DNA of 64,000 bases from CAVXZE01 sp963766175. Lineage in GTDB: Bacteria > Myxococcota_A > UBA9160 > UBA6930. The notes beneath the pieces were generated by a model, which searched no databases, was not told the origin of the DNA, and saw only the letters and a program-made list of their open reading frames with translations. Position 1 is the first letter of the stretch, and each line of letters starts with the position of its first letter. Of this stretch, positions 52,705-62,540 are shown one piece after another. Position numbers and translations under genes: made by a program. Location of the stretch: positions 558,001 through 622,000 of the forward strand of contig CAVXZE010000021.1 in the NCBI GenBank assembly GCA_963766175.1, read 5' to 3'.

Positions 52705-55077
52705 CTATTCACCCAAGGTGTCTGCGGTGGCGAGGTCCGTCAGGGACAGAATGCCGATCGGCCGTTTCGGCTCCTGCTCACTGGTCACCACCAGGCGGTG
52801 GACGCGATTGCTGACCAGACGATCGATGGCATCGCTCAGCGGTTCCTCGGGACGGGTCGTCAGCACGTCCGGCGTCATCAGGTGCTCGGGCAGCAGCTCG
52901 GGAAGGCTCTGGCCCATCCGCTGCGAAAGCGATTGGGCACGCGCCAGGTCGGTGGTGGAGAGCAGGCCGACCATCTCCCCCTCGCCATCGACCACGACGA
53001 CGCAGGAGATCTGTCTCTCCGCGAGGAGATCGCGAACCGCGGCGAGCGGGGTGTCCAGCCTGCAGGTGACGGCGCCCTCCGTCATCAGGTCCGACACCTG
53101 TTTGCCGAGAACCGCGCGGCGCCCCTCCGCCTCCTCCTCCTGCATGACAGCGGGCGGGACTTCCCGCACCTCGTCGTAGCCTCGCTGCACGCAGACCAGA
53201 TTCTCCTCGACGACCTTTGGACCCGCCTTGCCGAAGTACTTGGCCAGCGACTCTCGGACCGCATCCATCAACTCGTCTCGCCCCATTCGCCTCTCGGCCA
53301 CGAAGGGTGCAGCGCGCAAGAACACGCCCAGGAGGACGATGCCCTGCATTCTTACCATGAGATCTTCTCGCGTCGAAACCTCGGCGGCGATACCCGCCGC
53401 ATCCGCATACAGCAGACGCAGGTCGAGGTCGCGTATCATACGGCGCGCATAGGCCGGCACCTGCCGCCACACCTCGTCGGGATCCGTCCTGCCGGTCTGA
53501 ACGAAGACCGTGCCACCTTTGGCGATGCCCTCCAGGGGATTGCCGAGGTTGAAGGAGGCGAGCGCACTGAGCGGAACGAACTCTACGTGATGGAGCTCGC
53601 AGTGCTTCCGGATCGGCTGGTCGGCAACCGTCAGGAAGTAGCGGGTGGGCAGCCCCTTCTTCTCGGAGCCGTAGAAGGGATACGCCTGAACGTGCAGGTC
53701 GAAGAGATTGGAGATCACCGTTGCGATGACCTTGTTCGTCGCGACCGAGCCGAAGCCGCCCACCGAGTAGCCGCGCATGCTGAAGGCGCCCGGCGGGCGC
53801 ACGTCGGGATCCAGCTGGACCGGAAGAGCGAGCTCGTGCTCGACTCCCAGGACGAAGTCCCGCTTGCCGCGCTCGTAGAGGTTCTTGGCAGCGGCGATGA
53901 AGTGTCCCGGGCGAACGTCGCGCGATCCCAGGCCCGCGATGCCGGAATGGATCCGAGGCATGCGACTCAGCCGCGGCATTCCGAGGCGACCCGACAGGGC
54001 ATCGGCGAAGGCCGCCTTGACCTCTGCCACCAGGAGATTCGACCCGGCCATGGGATCGTCCATCCGGACGATCACCGCGACTGCTCGAACACCCGAAAGC
54101 GCCCGGACCAGATCGGCCGCGGGAAACGGACGAAGGCAGAGAAGCTGTACGGCACCGACGCGCAGGTCCGTGTTCTGCGTCGCCCAATCCACCGTCGCCC
54201 GGAGCGTTTCCGCCATCGACCCGATCGTCAGAATCGCGACCTCGGCGTCCTCCATCCGGTAGCTCTTGACCGGACTCAGACGCCGGCCCGTCGCCGCGCC
54301 GTGGGTCTTCATCGCCTCCCGGACGAACCCGAGGACGCGGTCGGTGAAGAACCGCTGTGCCACCTTCCCCTTCATGTACGAGTCCTGGTTCTGGACCACC
54401 CCCGACATGACCGGATGATGGGGATCCATCAGGCAGGGGACGCGCTCCCGCGGGTCGCCGAGAAACTCCTTCATGAAGGCGGGCTCGGGCAACCGCACCG
54501 TCTCGATCGTATGGGTGGTCAGGAAGCCGTCCTGGCAGCACAGGAAGGGAGTGTGGGAGTTCTCGGCGGCACGCCGCGCGATCAGCGCCAGGTCGGCGAC
54601 CTCCTGGGCGTTGGAGGCGAAGAGGATTCCCCAGCCGGTGTCCGCCACCGCCATCACATCGTCGTGACCGGCGTGGACGTTCAAGGAGTGGCTGGTGAGG
54701 GCGCGGGAGCCGACGTGGAAGACGGCGGGCAGACGCTTGCCGCTGATGGTGAAGAGCACCTCCTTCATCAGCACCAGGCCCTGTCCCGAGGTGAAATTGG
54801 TCACCCTGCCGCCGGCGGCGGCGAAGCCCTCGGCCGCGCTGGCGGAGGAATGCTCCGACTCCGGCTCCAGAAAGACGATGGGCTCGCCCCAGAGGTTCTC
54901 GAAGCCATCGCCGACCGCAGCAGCGTACTCGACCCCCATGTTGGTCGAGGGCGTGATCGGATAGGCGCAGGCCCCCTGGGATCCGTGCTTCTCCACCCAG
55001 ACGGCGGCTCCGCTTCCGTCCGTCACCGTGTGGATGCCCGGGTGAGGCGCAGTCTTGGTTGCCTTTTCCTTCACCAT
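52705..55077 (-). CDS. 2-oxoacid:ferredoxin oxidoreductase alpha/gamma chain fused to a CBS pair
   Basis: The 790-residue chain has the PFOR alpha domain (YPITPSTNMGVEYA at 39-52; SRALTSHSLNVHAGHDDVMA at 124-143), its second domain (about 275-400), a gamma domain (GYSVGGFGSVATNK at 436-449 to about 640), and then two CBS domains (residues 662-712 and 731-785; QVSDLMTEGAVTC, EHLMTPDVLTTRP). CBS pairs bind adenine nucleotides, so this enzyme may be gated by energy state; I do not recall this architecture as a standard PFOR form. It sits in one operon with the beta chain and is divergent from the ChaN-like gene. Confidence 0.86.
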   Translation of the reverse strand: MVKEKATKTAPHPGIHTVTDGSGAAVWVEKHGSQGACAYPITPSTNMGVEYAAAVGDGFENLWGEPIVFLEPESEHSSASAAEGFAAAGGRVTNFTSGQGLVLMKEVLFTISGKRLPAVFHVGSRALTSHSLNVHAGHDDVMAVADTGWGILFASNAQEVADLALIARRAAENSHTPFLCCQDGFLTTHTIETVRLPEPAFMKEFLGDPRERVPCLMDPHHPVMSGVVQNQDSYMKGKVAQRFFTDRVLGFVREAMKTHGAATGRRLSPVKSYRMEDAEVAILTIGSMAETLRATVDWATQNTDLRVGAVQLLCLRPFPAADLVRALSGVRAVAVIVRMDDPMAGSNLLVAEVKAAFADALSGRLGMPRLSRMPRIHSGIAGLGSRDVRPGHFIAAAKNLYERGKRDFVLGVEHELALPVQLDPDVRPPGAFSMRGYSVGGFGSVATNKVIATVISNLFDLHVQAYPFYGSEKKGLPTRYFLTVADQPIRKHCELHHVEFVPLSALASFNLGNPLEGIAKGGTVFVQTGRTDPDEVWRQVPAYARRMIRDLDLRLLYADAAGIAAEVSTREDLMVRMQGIVLLGVFLRAAPFVAERRMGRDELMDAVRESLAKYFGKAGPKVVEENLVCVQRGYDEVREVPPAVMQEEEAEGRRAVLGKQVSDLMTEGAVTCRLDTPLAAVRDLLAERQISCVVVVDGEGEMVGLLSTTDLARAQSLSQRMGQSLPELLPEHLMTPDVLTTRPEEPLSDAIDRLVSNRVHRLVVTSEQEPKRPIGILSLTDLATADTLGE

Positions 55078-55211
55078 TGCGCTCCGTGGGAGGTGATGGT
55101 TCGCGAACTCCCGGAAGGGCGGCGTCCGAAAGTTGAATCCGAACGGCTAGAGGCATTGTAGCCCAGACCCGTGAAAGTACCGAAGACCGGCAGACAAGTT
55201 ACACTTCTGAC

Positions 55212-56429
55212 ATGAACGGACCATCGATTCGCGACAGGATCACCCGCATCTGGCTCTGTCTTGGCTTCGCCACACTGGTGACGCTGCCCGTAATGACCAA
55301 CTGCGTTTCGCGCGCGCAGCCGGGACATGATTTGGTACACCCCGCAACGAACCACGCCGAGTTCGAGGAAGTCCAGCGTCCAATTGGCACGACGCCCTCT
55401 CTGGATCTCGGCACCGTATCCGATCTGGAGACCCTGATTCCGACACTGGCTGACAAACGGGTCGTTCTGATCGGCGAGACCCATGATCGTCTCGATCACC
55501 ATCTGCTTCAGCTGGAGATCATTCGCGGTCTGCATGCGATTCATCCCAAGATCGCGATCGGCATGGAAGCCTTTCAACAGCCCTTCCAGCGTCATCTCGA
55601 CGACTACGTCGCCGGAAAGCTGAGCAAACGAGAGCTTTTGCGCGAGACAGAGTACTATCAGCGTTGGGGATACGACTTCCGCCTCTACGAGCCGATTCTC
55701 AGCTTCGCGCGTGAACATCGACTGCCGCTGGTCGCGCTCAATCTGCCCGAGGAGCTGACCCATAAGGTAGGGGAGCGAGGCATCGATGGTCTCAGCGACG
55801 AGGAACGGGCCGAGATTCCCGACGAAATAGACCGTTCGGACTCCGTGTACGAAGAGCGCCTCGAGGAGATCTTCAACCTCCACCCCCAGAGGAACCGCCA
55901 GAGCTTCGATCACTTCCTGGAGGTGCAGCTGCTGTGGGACGAAGGCATGGCGGAACGCGCTGCTGGCTTTCTCGAGTCCCATCCCGAGTACACGATGGTA
56001 ATCCTCGCCGGGAGCGGCCATATCGTCTTCGGCAGTGGCATCCCGCGGCGCCTCGAGCGTCGGACACCGGTCAGCACCGCCATCGTGCTCGCAGGTTGGG
56101 AAGGTGAGCTCGGGCCGGAGATCGGCGATTACCTGTTGCTGCCCCAGGAGCGCGATCTGCCAGCCGCCGGCAGGATCGGCGCGTTTCTCGAAGAAGATGA
56201 GGACAGGCTCGAGGTCACTTCCTGTACCGCGGGCAGCGCCTGTGAGAAAGTCGGATTGAAGGCCGGCGATCAGATCCTCTCGCTCGAAGGCCAACCCATC
56301 ACCAGCATGGCTGATCTGAAGCTGATCATGTGGGACAAGTCACCCGGCGACAGAGTCGAGATGGAGATCCGCCGCCAGCGCTGGTTATCGGGACCGAGGC
56401 AGCTGACGCTAGAGATCGTGCTGCAATGA
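55212..56429 (+). CDS. ChaN-like lipoprotein-type protein with PDZ domain
   Basis: The 405-residue protein has an N-terminal hydrophobic segment ending in TNC (lipobox-like, near residue 31) and a ChaN/DUF399 domain: VVLIGETHDRLDHHLLQLEI, IAIGMEAFQQP, and AGSGHIVFGSGIP, with His and Glu residues thought to bind haem or metal. The C-terminal ~80 residues are a PDZ domain (CEKVGLKAGDQILSLEGQPI). ChaN-type proteins are linked to haem and iron uptake at the envelope. It converges on the epimerase gene with a 10-base gap. Confidence 0.8.
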   Translation: MNGPSIRDRITRIWLCLGFATLVTLPVMTNCVSRAQPGHDLVHPATNHAEFEEVQRPIGTTPSLDLGTVSDLETLIPTLADKRVVLIGETHDRLDHHLLQLEIIRGLHAIHPKIAIGMEAFQQPFQRHLDDYVAGKLSKRELLRETEYYQRWGYDFRLYEPILSFAREHRLPLVALNLPEELTHKVGERGIDGLSDEERAEIPDEIDRSDSVYEERLEEIFNLHPQRNRQSFDHFLEVQLLWDEGMAERAAGFLESHPEYTMVILAGSGHIVFGSGIPRRLERRTPVSTAIVLAGWEGELGPEIGDYLLLPQERDLPAAGRIGAFLEEDEDRLEVTSCTAGSACEKVGLKAGDQILSLEGQPITSMADLKLIMWDKSPGDRVEMEIRRQRWLSGPRQLTLEIVLQ

Positions 56430-56439
56430 GAAAGGCAGC

Positions 56440-57262
56440 CTAGACGTCGTCGATCCAGTCCAGGAAACGGCGATGGGTCGGTTCCCAGCCCAGCGCCTGG
56501 CGCGTCCATGTGCTGTCACATCGACGCCCGAGGGGCCCGTCGGCGCCCGTGAACTGACAGGCCTGGGGTGGTTCCTTCGCGGACCGGTAACGTGGCGAGC
56601 GCACGACCGCTCGCACCAGCTCCTGGCGGGTGATGGGTTGGTCGTCGCATCCGAGGTAGATCGCACCCGCGCGACCAAGGTTCGAGGCCCGAACGCAGAG
56701 CTCTGCGGCGTCGTCGTAGTGGATCAGTGAGACCAGTCCATCGGGCCGACGGGGGGAGGTTCGAGTGCGCAGGTAGGCGCGATGCGGACCTCGATCGTGG
56801 TCGTAGAGCCCGGCCAGCCGGACGACCACGGCCCCGGCGGCGAGCAGACGATCCTCCGCCTCACGAAGCCTCCTGGCCCTGGGAGAGTCCGCCAGAGGCG
56901 ATCCCTCCACGCAACGACCCCCCGTCCGCTTCGGCGTACACCGCGGTGCTGGAGGTGATGACCAGGCGCCCGTCTCCCCGCCAGAGACTCGCCGCGCGCG
57001 CCGCCTCGGCGACGTAGTCGTCCTGGGACGACGGGGGCACCGAGAACAGGACGTACGGCATCGCCGGCGAATCCGGGTCGCTGCGAAGACGCGGGATCAT
57101 CCCATCTTCACGGAGAGTGGGGTGAAGACGGTCGGATCGGGTTTCGGCGAGGACCTGTGCCTGGGGATGATTCGCGAGCCACAGGCGCCCGACACGGCGT
57201 CCTAGGGCACCCGCGCCGATGATGAGCAGGTCGGCTGCGGCCGAGTTCGGAGAGAGCTCCAT
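56440..57262 (-). pseudogene. NAD-dependent epimerase-like SDR protein, frameshifted
   Basis: From ATG 57262 the frame encodes LLIIGAGALGRRVGRLWLAN, a Rossmann GxGxxG, and LVITSSTAVYAEADGG, then goes out of frame. A second frame continues with EGSPLADSPRARRLREAEDR, VVRLAGLYDHDRGPHRAYLR and DDQPITRQELVRAVV to the stop at 56440, as expected for YeeZ-like epimerases. The join is at six consecutive C/G bases (56918-56923): one base fewer restores the frame. The corrected protein is about 274 residues. It is either a slippage mutation or a homopolymer error. Confidence 0.68.
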
Positions 57263-57343
57263 GGCTGCTACGTTGCCTATCCTTCCCCGATCGGCCGGAA
57301 GCGGTCCATCCGCAGGTCGCTCACGGGTCCCTGCCATCGAAGC

Positions 57344-57369
57344 TACCACGCGAGGCCCACCCCGTGGTA
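57344..57369. repeat. Inverted repeat between divergent genes
   Basis: TACCACG (57344-57350) and CGTGGTA (57363-57369) are perfect complements separated by 12 bases. They lie between the epimerase gene and the efflux adaptor gene, about 115 bases before the latter. The element could be an operator for the RND operon. Confidence 0.35.
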
Positions 57370-57484
57370 CCTCGACTGGCGCGGTGTACCGATTCCCCGG
57401 GGTGACTTTCCATCGCGGCAGCAGTGTGGAAGAATAGAAATCCTCCGCTCGACGCCGTCTCCGCGCCCTCAGGAAATCCTCAGG

Positions 57485-58586
57485 ATGGTCATGCGCGCAT
57501 CCGCAGCCTCCTTGCTCACGGTTCTTCTGCTTCTCACCGCGTGCTCGGATCGCTCTCGCCCGGAGGGACCGGCGGTTCAAATGAGCACCCTGGATCGGGG
57601 TGCGAGCGCCCGGCCAGTGGAGCTCGCGCAGGTAGAAGACGGAGAACGTGGTCGAGTGGATTCGCGCCATCGGCTCGATCCACGCGGAACAACAAGTCAA
57701 GCTGAGCGCCGAGGTGGGGGGAAGACTGGCGGAAATCGTGGTCGAGGTGGGTGACCTCGTCGAGAAGGGAGATCTGCTGGCACGTCTCGACGACGAGCGA
57801 TTCCGCATCGCGAGGGACCTGGCACGAGCCGAGGTCGAGATGGCCAGGGCCAATCTGGAGAAATCGAGACGCGATGCCCAGCGGCAGGCGAACCTCTACG
57901 AGGGTCGAGTGACCTCTGAGTATTCCCACGAGGAGGCCGAGCTGAAGGCAAAGATTGACGAGGGGCAGGTGAAAGTCACCCAGGCCAGACTCGCTGTGGC
58001 CGAGAGAGACCTCGCGGATGCGAGCATCGTCAGTCCGGTAGAGGGTGAGATCACCCGCAAACACGTGGAGGTGGGTGAACTGGTCGAAGCCGGGACCCCG
58101 CTCTTCGATATCGCGAAGATCGACCGCGTGAAGGTCGTCGTTCACGTCTCGGAGCTCGAGATCACCCGGCTCCAGAAGGGCCAGGAGGCGGAGATCAGCG
58201 TGGACGGGCACGTCGGCGTCGTCTTCCCTGGCACCGTGAACACCATCAGCGCCCAGGCGGACCCCGAGACCCGCGCCTTTCCCGTCGAAATCCTGGTCGT
58301 CAACGACCGCCCAGAGAAGCTGCTCCCCGGCTTCATCGGTCGCGCGCGAATCCGCGGGCGCACCTTCGAAGACGCCATCTCCCTCCCCGAGGAGGTCATC
58401 GTCCAACGCGATGGACGTCCGGTGGTCTTCGTCGCGACGGGCGATACGGCGTCGCCGAGAGCCATCGAAACCGGCTTTGCGGCTCGAGGAAGAGTGCTCA
58501 TCACCAAGGGGCTGAATCCGGGAGATCGGGTGATCGTCACCGGCCAGCAATCCCTGCGGGACGGTGACACAATTCAACCCCGCTGA
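57485..58586 (+). pseudogene. RND efflux periplasmic adaptor (MFP), frameshifted
   Basis: The first frame (ATG 57485) gives a lipoprotein signal MRASAASLLTVLLLLTACSD and runs to ELAQVEDGE. The second, from about 57640 to 58586, holds the adaptor core: VKLSAEVGGRLAEIVVEVGD (lipoyl half-motif), an alpha hairpin, DASIVSPVEGEITRKHVEVG (second lipoyl half) and the beta-barrel. A one-base shift near 57640 joins them as a normal ~365-residue lipoprotein adaptor. Starting at GTG 57648 would leave the adaptor without a signal. The pump gene follows 11 bases later. A true mutation would inactivate the system. Confidence 0.7.
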
Positions 58587-58597
58587 AGGGTCTGCCA

Positions 58598-61500
58598 GTG
58601 CACATCTCGGAATTCTCGGTGAGGCAGCCCGTCCTCGTGAATCTCCTGGTGATCCTTCTCCTCGTCGCGGCGTCGGTCACCTATTCGTACATGACGAAGG
58701 AGAAGTTTCCGGACATCTCACTCGACGAAGTGTGGGTGCATACCTCCTACCCCGGTGTCTCGCCGGAGGAGATCGAGAGGCTCGTCACCATCCCCATCGA
58801 GGACGAGGTGGCGGGTATCGATGGGATCGAAGACATCACCTCGGTCTCCTCCGAGGGCTACTCCCAGATCGAGATCGACTTCGAATCGGGCATCGAGGAC
58901 TTCCCGCGGAAGATCCAGGAGGTCCAGAACCGGGTCAACAGAGTGGAAGACCTGCCGGAGGATGCGGAGACCCCGGAGGTGCAGGAGGAAGAATGGACCA
59001 CGATTGCGGTGGTCGCTTCTTTGAGCGGGGAGATTCCTGAAAGCACACTCAAGCGGCTCTCCGACGATCTCGAGGCTGATCTTCTGGACATCCCCGGCGT
59101 CGACGCGGTCACCGCCATCGGACGCCGTGACCGCGAGATATGGGTCGAAGTCGATCCCGCCCGGCTGGAAAGCTACGAGTTTTCGCTGGCGGACGTGATC
59201 TCGAGTCTGCGGAACAAGAACCTCGACATCCCAGCAGGCACGCTCGGCTCCGGGCGAGAGGAATTCCTGGTGCGCACGATGGGCGAGGCCGAGACACTCG
59301 AGCAGATCGAGCGCGTGATCATCCGATCGAGCACCGAGGGAGGCCACGTCTACGTGCGCGACGTGGCGAAGGTGATCGATACCTTCGAGGAGGCCACCAC
59401 CGAGGGCCGGTTGAACGGGGAAAAGACCATCAATCTGATGGTCATGAAGAGCAAGACCGGCGATACCATCCGGATCGTCAGAGCGGTGAAGGCGCTCAAG
59501 AGGGATTACGAGGAAGGAAGGCTGCCGGACGGCGTGACGCTCACGCTGACGAACGACGCCTCCGTCGACATATCGAGCAATCTCAATGCCCTGTATGGCA
59601 ACGGAGCCGTGGGCCTGGTCCTGGTGTTGATCGTTCTGTGTGTGTTCGTCGGCTTGCGACCGGCGATCTTGACGGCTGTGGGCCTGCCCGTGGCCTATTC
59701 CATCGCCATCCTCCTGATGCAGTATTTCGGGATCACCATCAACATGCTGTCGCTCTTTGGTCTGATCCTGGTTCTCGGCATCGTCGTGGACGATGCGATC
59801 ATCATCTGTGAGAACTCCTGCCGTCACATAGAGGAGGGCCTCAGTCCCCCAGAGGCAGCCGTCGTGGGCACCAGGGAAGTCACCTGGCCGGTGATTGCGG
59901 CGGTCAGTACCAGTGCAGCGGCGTTCATGCCGCTCCTGCTGATGAGCGGAACGCTCGGCAAGTTCTTCGGAGTCATCCCCAAGGTCGTGACCTTTGCCCT
60001 CCTGGCTTCGCTCGTGGAAGCCCTTTTCATACTGCCCTCACACATCGCTGATTTCGCCAAGCCGATCCCGGCTCGGCGAAGCGGTCGGATGGCGGATACC
60101 TGGCTGGGGCAGCTGAACCGCGTCTACCTCCGCCTGCTGAACTTCACACTCGACCGGCGTTATCTGTGCGTGTCGGCCGTGATCGCCCTTGCGGCGGGCT
60201 GTATTGCCTTTGCCTACGTCTTCATGCCGTTCGTGCTCTTTCCCGCGCGCGACGTCGAGGAGTTCGGAGTCACCATCAAGATGCCCGTGGGAACCAAGCT
60301 GGAAGAGACCAGCCGCGTGGTGGCACAGCTCGAACGAGCCGCCCTCGAGCTGCCCGAGGAGGAAGTCTACGCGGTCATCGGACGGATCGGAACCGGTCAG
60401 CTCGCCGACTACGATTTCCGGACCGGCAGTCACATCGGTCAGGTCGTCCTCGACCTGACCGACCGTTTCGAGCGCCAGCGGTCGGGTCTGGAGATCGTCA
60501 ATGAGTATCGCGAGGCGATCGCGGAGATCCCCGGCCCCGCCGAGGTCAATTTCCTGGAATGGCGCGAAGGCCCTCCCGTGGAACCCGCCGTCGAGATTCA
60601 CCTCCGGGGTGACGAGTTCGCGGTGCTGCGCGTCATCGCAGACGACATCAAGGCCTACATCACCGGTATCGAGGGTACCAGGGACGTCACCGACGACTTC
60701 GAGCCGGGCAAGCGCGAAGCCCGCATCATCGTCGACGAAGAGAAGGCCCATCTTCTGGGCCTGGACATGGCGACGATCGGGTCCACGATCAGGTTTGCGG
60801 TCGACGGAGGCATCGCTTCCTCCATCCATGACCGGGGTGAAGAAATCGATCTTCGCGTGATACTCCGCGAAGAGTCACGCCGCGACCTCGAGAACATCGA
60901 GGAGATGAGGTTTCGCAATCGCGCGGGAGCGCTGGTTCCCTTCCAGAACTTCGGGCGAATCGAACGGAAGCCAGGCTACACGAACATCAATCGCCGCGAC
61001 CGCAAGAGGGCGATCACCGTGAGCGCCAACGTGGACGAGAACGTGATCACGTCGGTGGAGATCAACCGCCTCCTGAAGGACCGCTACAAGGATCTGGGCA
61101 AGAACTACCCTGGCTACGCCATGAGGTTCTGGGGCGAATACGCAGAGACACAGGAGCAGGTGATCGCCCTGGCCAAGGCCTTCGGAGTGGCCATCCTCTT
61201 GATCTACGCGATCCTCGGCTCCCTGTTCAAGTCCTTCGCCGCGCCCCTGGTCGTCATGCTTGCCGTGCCGTTCTCCTTCATCGGCGTGGTGGTGGGCTTC
61301 TTCGTGATGGGCGAACCCCTCGGATTGATGGCCATCATCGGAATCATCGGTCTGGCGGGCATCGTCGTGAACGACTCCCTGATTCTGGTGGATTTCATCG
61401 ACAACGGGCGCGAGGCGGGCCTGGAGCGGCGAGATGCCACGCTGCGGGCGTGCCGGCTGCGGCTTCGCCCCGTCATCTTGACTTCAGTCACCACCATCTT

Positions 61501-61675
61501 CGGGCTTCTTCCGCTGGCCCTGGGCCTGTTCGGTCTCAGCCCCTTCCTGACTCCCATCGCAGTAGCGATCGTCTGGGGCCTGACTTTCTCCACCTTCCTG
61601 ACTCTTCTGCTGGTTCCCGGCCTCTACGCCATCGTGGACGACCTTGCCGGACGGGTGGGCCAGACGCGCTTCTAG
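58598..61675 (+). CDS. RND efflux pump, inner-membrane component (AcrB/HAE1 type)
   Basis: The 1025-residue protein starts at GTG 58598 with a first helix (VLVNLLVILLLVAASVTYSY), a large periplasmic loop (SYPGVSPEEIERLVTIPIED), and twelve helices in two repeats. Helix 4 carries the proton-relay pair Asp-Asp in LGIVVDDAIIICEN, as in AcrB. The second half ends with IVWGLTFSTFLTLLLVPGLY. It pumps lipophilic or toxic compounds out using the proton gradient with the adaptor encoded just upstream. No outer-membrane channel gene is beside it. Confidence 0.9.
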   Translation: MHISEFSVRQPVLVNLLVILLLVAASVTYSYMTKEKFPDISLDEVWVHTSYPGVSPEEIERLVTIPIEDEVAGIDGIEDITSVSSEGYSQIEIDFESGIEDFPRKIQEVQNRVNRVEDLPEDAETPEVQEEEWTTIAVVASLSGEIPESTLKRLSDDLEADLLDIPGVDAVTAIGRRDREIWVEVDPARLESYEFSLADVISSLRNKNLDIPAGTLGSGREEFLVRTMGEAETLEQIERVIIRSSTEGGHVYVRDVAKVIDTFEEATTEGRLNGEKTINLMVMKSKTGDTIRIVRAVKALKRDYEEGRLPDGVTLTLTNDASVDISSNLNALYGNGAVGLVLVLIVLCVFVGLRPAILTAVGLPVAYSIAILLMQYFGITINMLSLFGLILVLGIVVDDAIIICENSCRHIEEGLSPPEAAVVGTREVTWPVIAAVSTSAAAFMPLLLMSGTLGKFFGVIPKVVTFALLASLVEALFILPSHIADFAKPIPARRSGRMADTWLGQLNRVYLRLLNFTLDRRYLCVSAVIALAAGCIAFAYVFMPFVLFPARDVEEFGVTIKMPVGTKLEETSRVVAQLERAALELPEEEVYAVIGRIGTGQLADYDFRTGSHIGQVVLDLTDRFERQRSGLEIVNEYREAIAEIPGPAEVNFLEWREGPPVEPAVEIHLRGDEFAVLRVIADDIKAYITGIEGTRDVTDDFEPGKREARIIVDEEKAHLLGLDMATIGSTIRFAVDGGIASSIHDRGEEIDLRVILREESRRDLENIEEMRFRNRAGALVPFQNFGRIERKPGYTNINRRDRKRAITVSANVDENVITSVEINRLLKDRYKDLGKNYPGYAMRFWGEYAETQEQVIALAKAFGVAILLIYAILGSLFKSFAAPLVVMLAVPFSFIGVVVGFFVMGEPLGLMAIIGIIGLAGIVVNDSLILVDFIDNGREAGLERRDATLRACRLRLRPVILTSVTTIFGLLPLALGLFGLSPFLTPIAVAIVWGLTFSTFLTLLLVPGLYAIVDDLAGRVGQTRF

Positions 61676-61714
61676 CCCATGTCCCTCACCGGGTCGCCAA
61701 TGCGGCCGCCGAGG

Positions 61715-62089
61715 CTATTCTTCGGCGGGCATTCCGAGCCACGCGCGGGCGTCATTGATGTTCTGGAAGACGCGAATCTGGTCCAGGGCTTCGTCCCTGA
61801 GCATCTCGAACATCCGGGCCATTCCGAACGCCACATCCGTTTCGACGACGAACGCTCTCATCGCGCCCTCTCCAAACACTCTCTCCGTGGCGATTTCTCG
61901 CACGCACGCGCCGGACAGCTCGAAGCTGGTCACATCGCGAGCATCGAAGAGTTGATTGAAGTCGGATTCGAAATCGGGGTGGTTGCGCAGGTCTTCCACA
62001 TGCTTGCGTGCATCCGTGTCGCTGAATGCACCGAACGGCCTTGTGAACACCGTCCGAATCGAGAGGTCGATGCGGTACTGGAGAGGCAT
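61715..62089 (-). CDS. STAS/SpoIIAA-like small protein
   Basis: The 124-residue protein, from ATG 62089 with GGAG just upstream, has MPLQYRIDLSIRTVFTRPFG, then FNQLFDARDVTSFELSGACV, and the end GMARMFEMLRDEALDQIRVF. This is the pattern of a small bacterial family with a STAS/SpoIIAA-like fold. Members are cytoplasmic and of unknown function. It converges on the RND pump gene (39-base gap). A longer open frame upstream lacks family resemblance. Confidence 0.6.
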   Translation of the reverse strand: MPLQYRIDLSIRTVFTRPFGAFSDTDARKHVEDLRNHPDFESDFNQLFDARDVTSFELSGACVREIATERVFGEGAMRAFVVETDVAFGMARMFEMLRDEALDQIRVFQNINDARAWLGMPAEE

Positions 62090-62540
62090 CGGCTCCAAAC
62101 TCAGGCGCTCGAACCGCTCGTCGGATTCGCCGTTAGTGGTTTCGTGGTGCCGTCGCTGCTCATCAGCAGACCGCAGCCGAGAGAGTCGAGATACTGTGAA
62201 ACGTAGCAATTTCGCCACTGAACTACCGCCTCGAGCGTCCGGAGGACTTAGCGAGGATCCAGTCGTCCCCGCCGAGGCACACCATCCTGCGGCCAGCGGG
62301 GGCCGGCGGCGACCCTCTCCACGGCATTCATCCCGGCGGGCCTCGATCGGTGCCGGATGACCGCCGGCCGAGGCACACCGTATGACAACGCTCATACCCG
62401 TCCGGGCGCGGAATGGGTTCGAATTCGAAGAGAAGGAAACCCCGGAGGCCCGGGAACGGCGAACGGCCCAGCGGCTGGCGAGATGCACCGGCAGCTGCCG
62501 AAGACGACGGTCTGGGGAGCGTGACGAGGAGATGGCGGGC
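62090..62540. other. Region upstream of the molybdoenzyme without a recognised gene
   Basis: This 451-base stretch holds an inverted repeat at 62380-62397 and an uninterrupted frame from ATG 62382 into the molybdoenzyme. That frame reads MTTLIPVRARNGF and then Arg-rich sequence of low complexity. No promoter or RNA gene is recognised. Confidence 0.35.
62380..62397. repeat. Inverted repeat upstream of the molybdoenzyme gene
   Basis: GTATGA and TCATAC are perfect complements separated by CAACGC. The element lies 143 bases before the preferred start at 62541 and overlaps the alternative ATG at 62382. It may be an operator. Confidence 0.4.

Noticed and set aside
58718..59827. Leftward frame of 369 codons inside the RND pump gene
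   Set aside because: It is fully antisense to conserved pump sequence and has no motif of its own.
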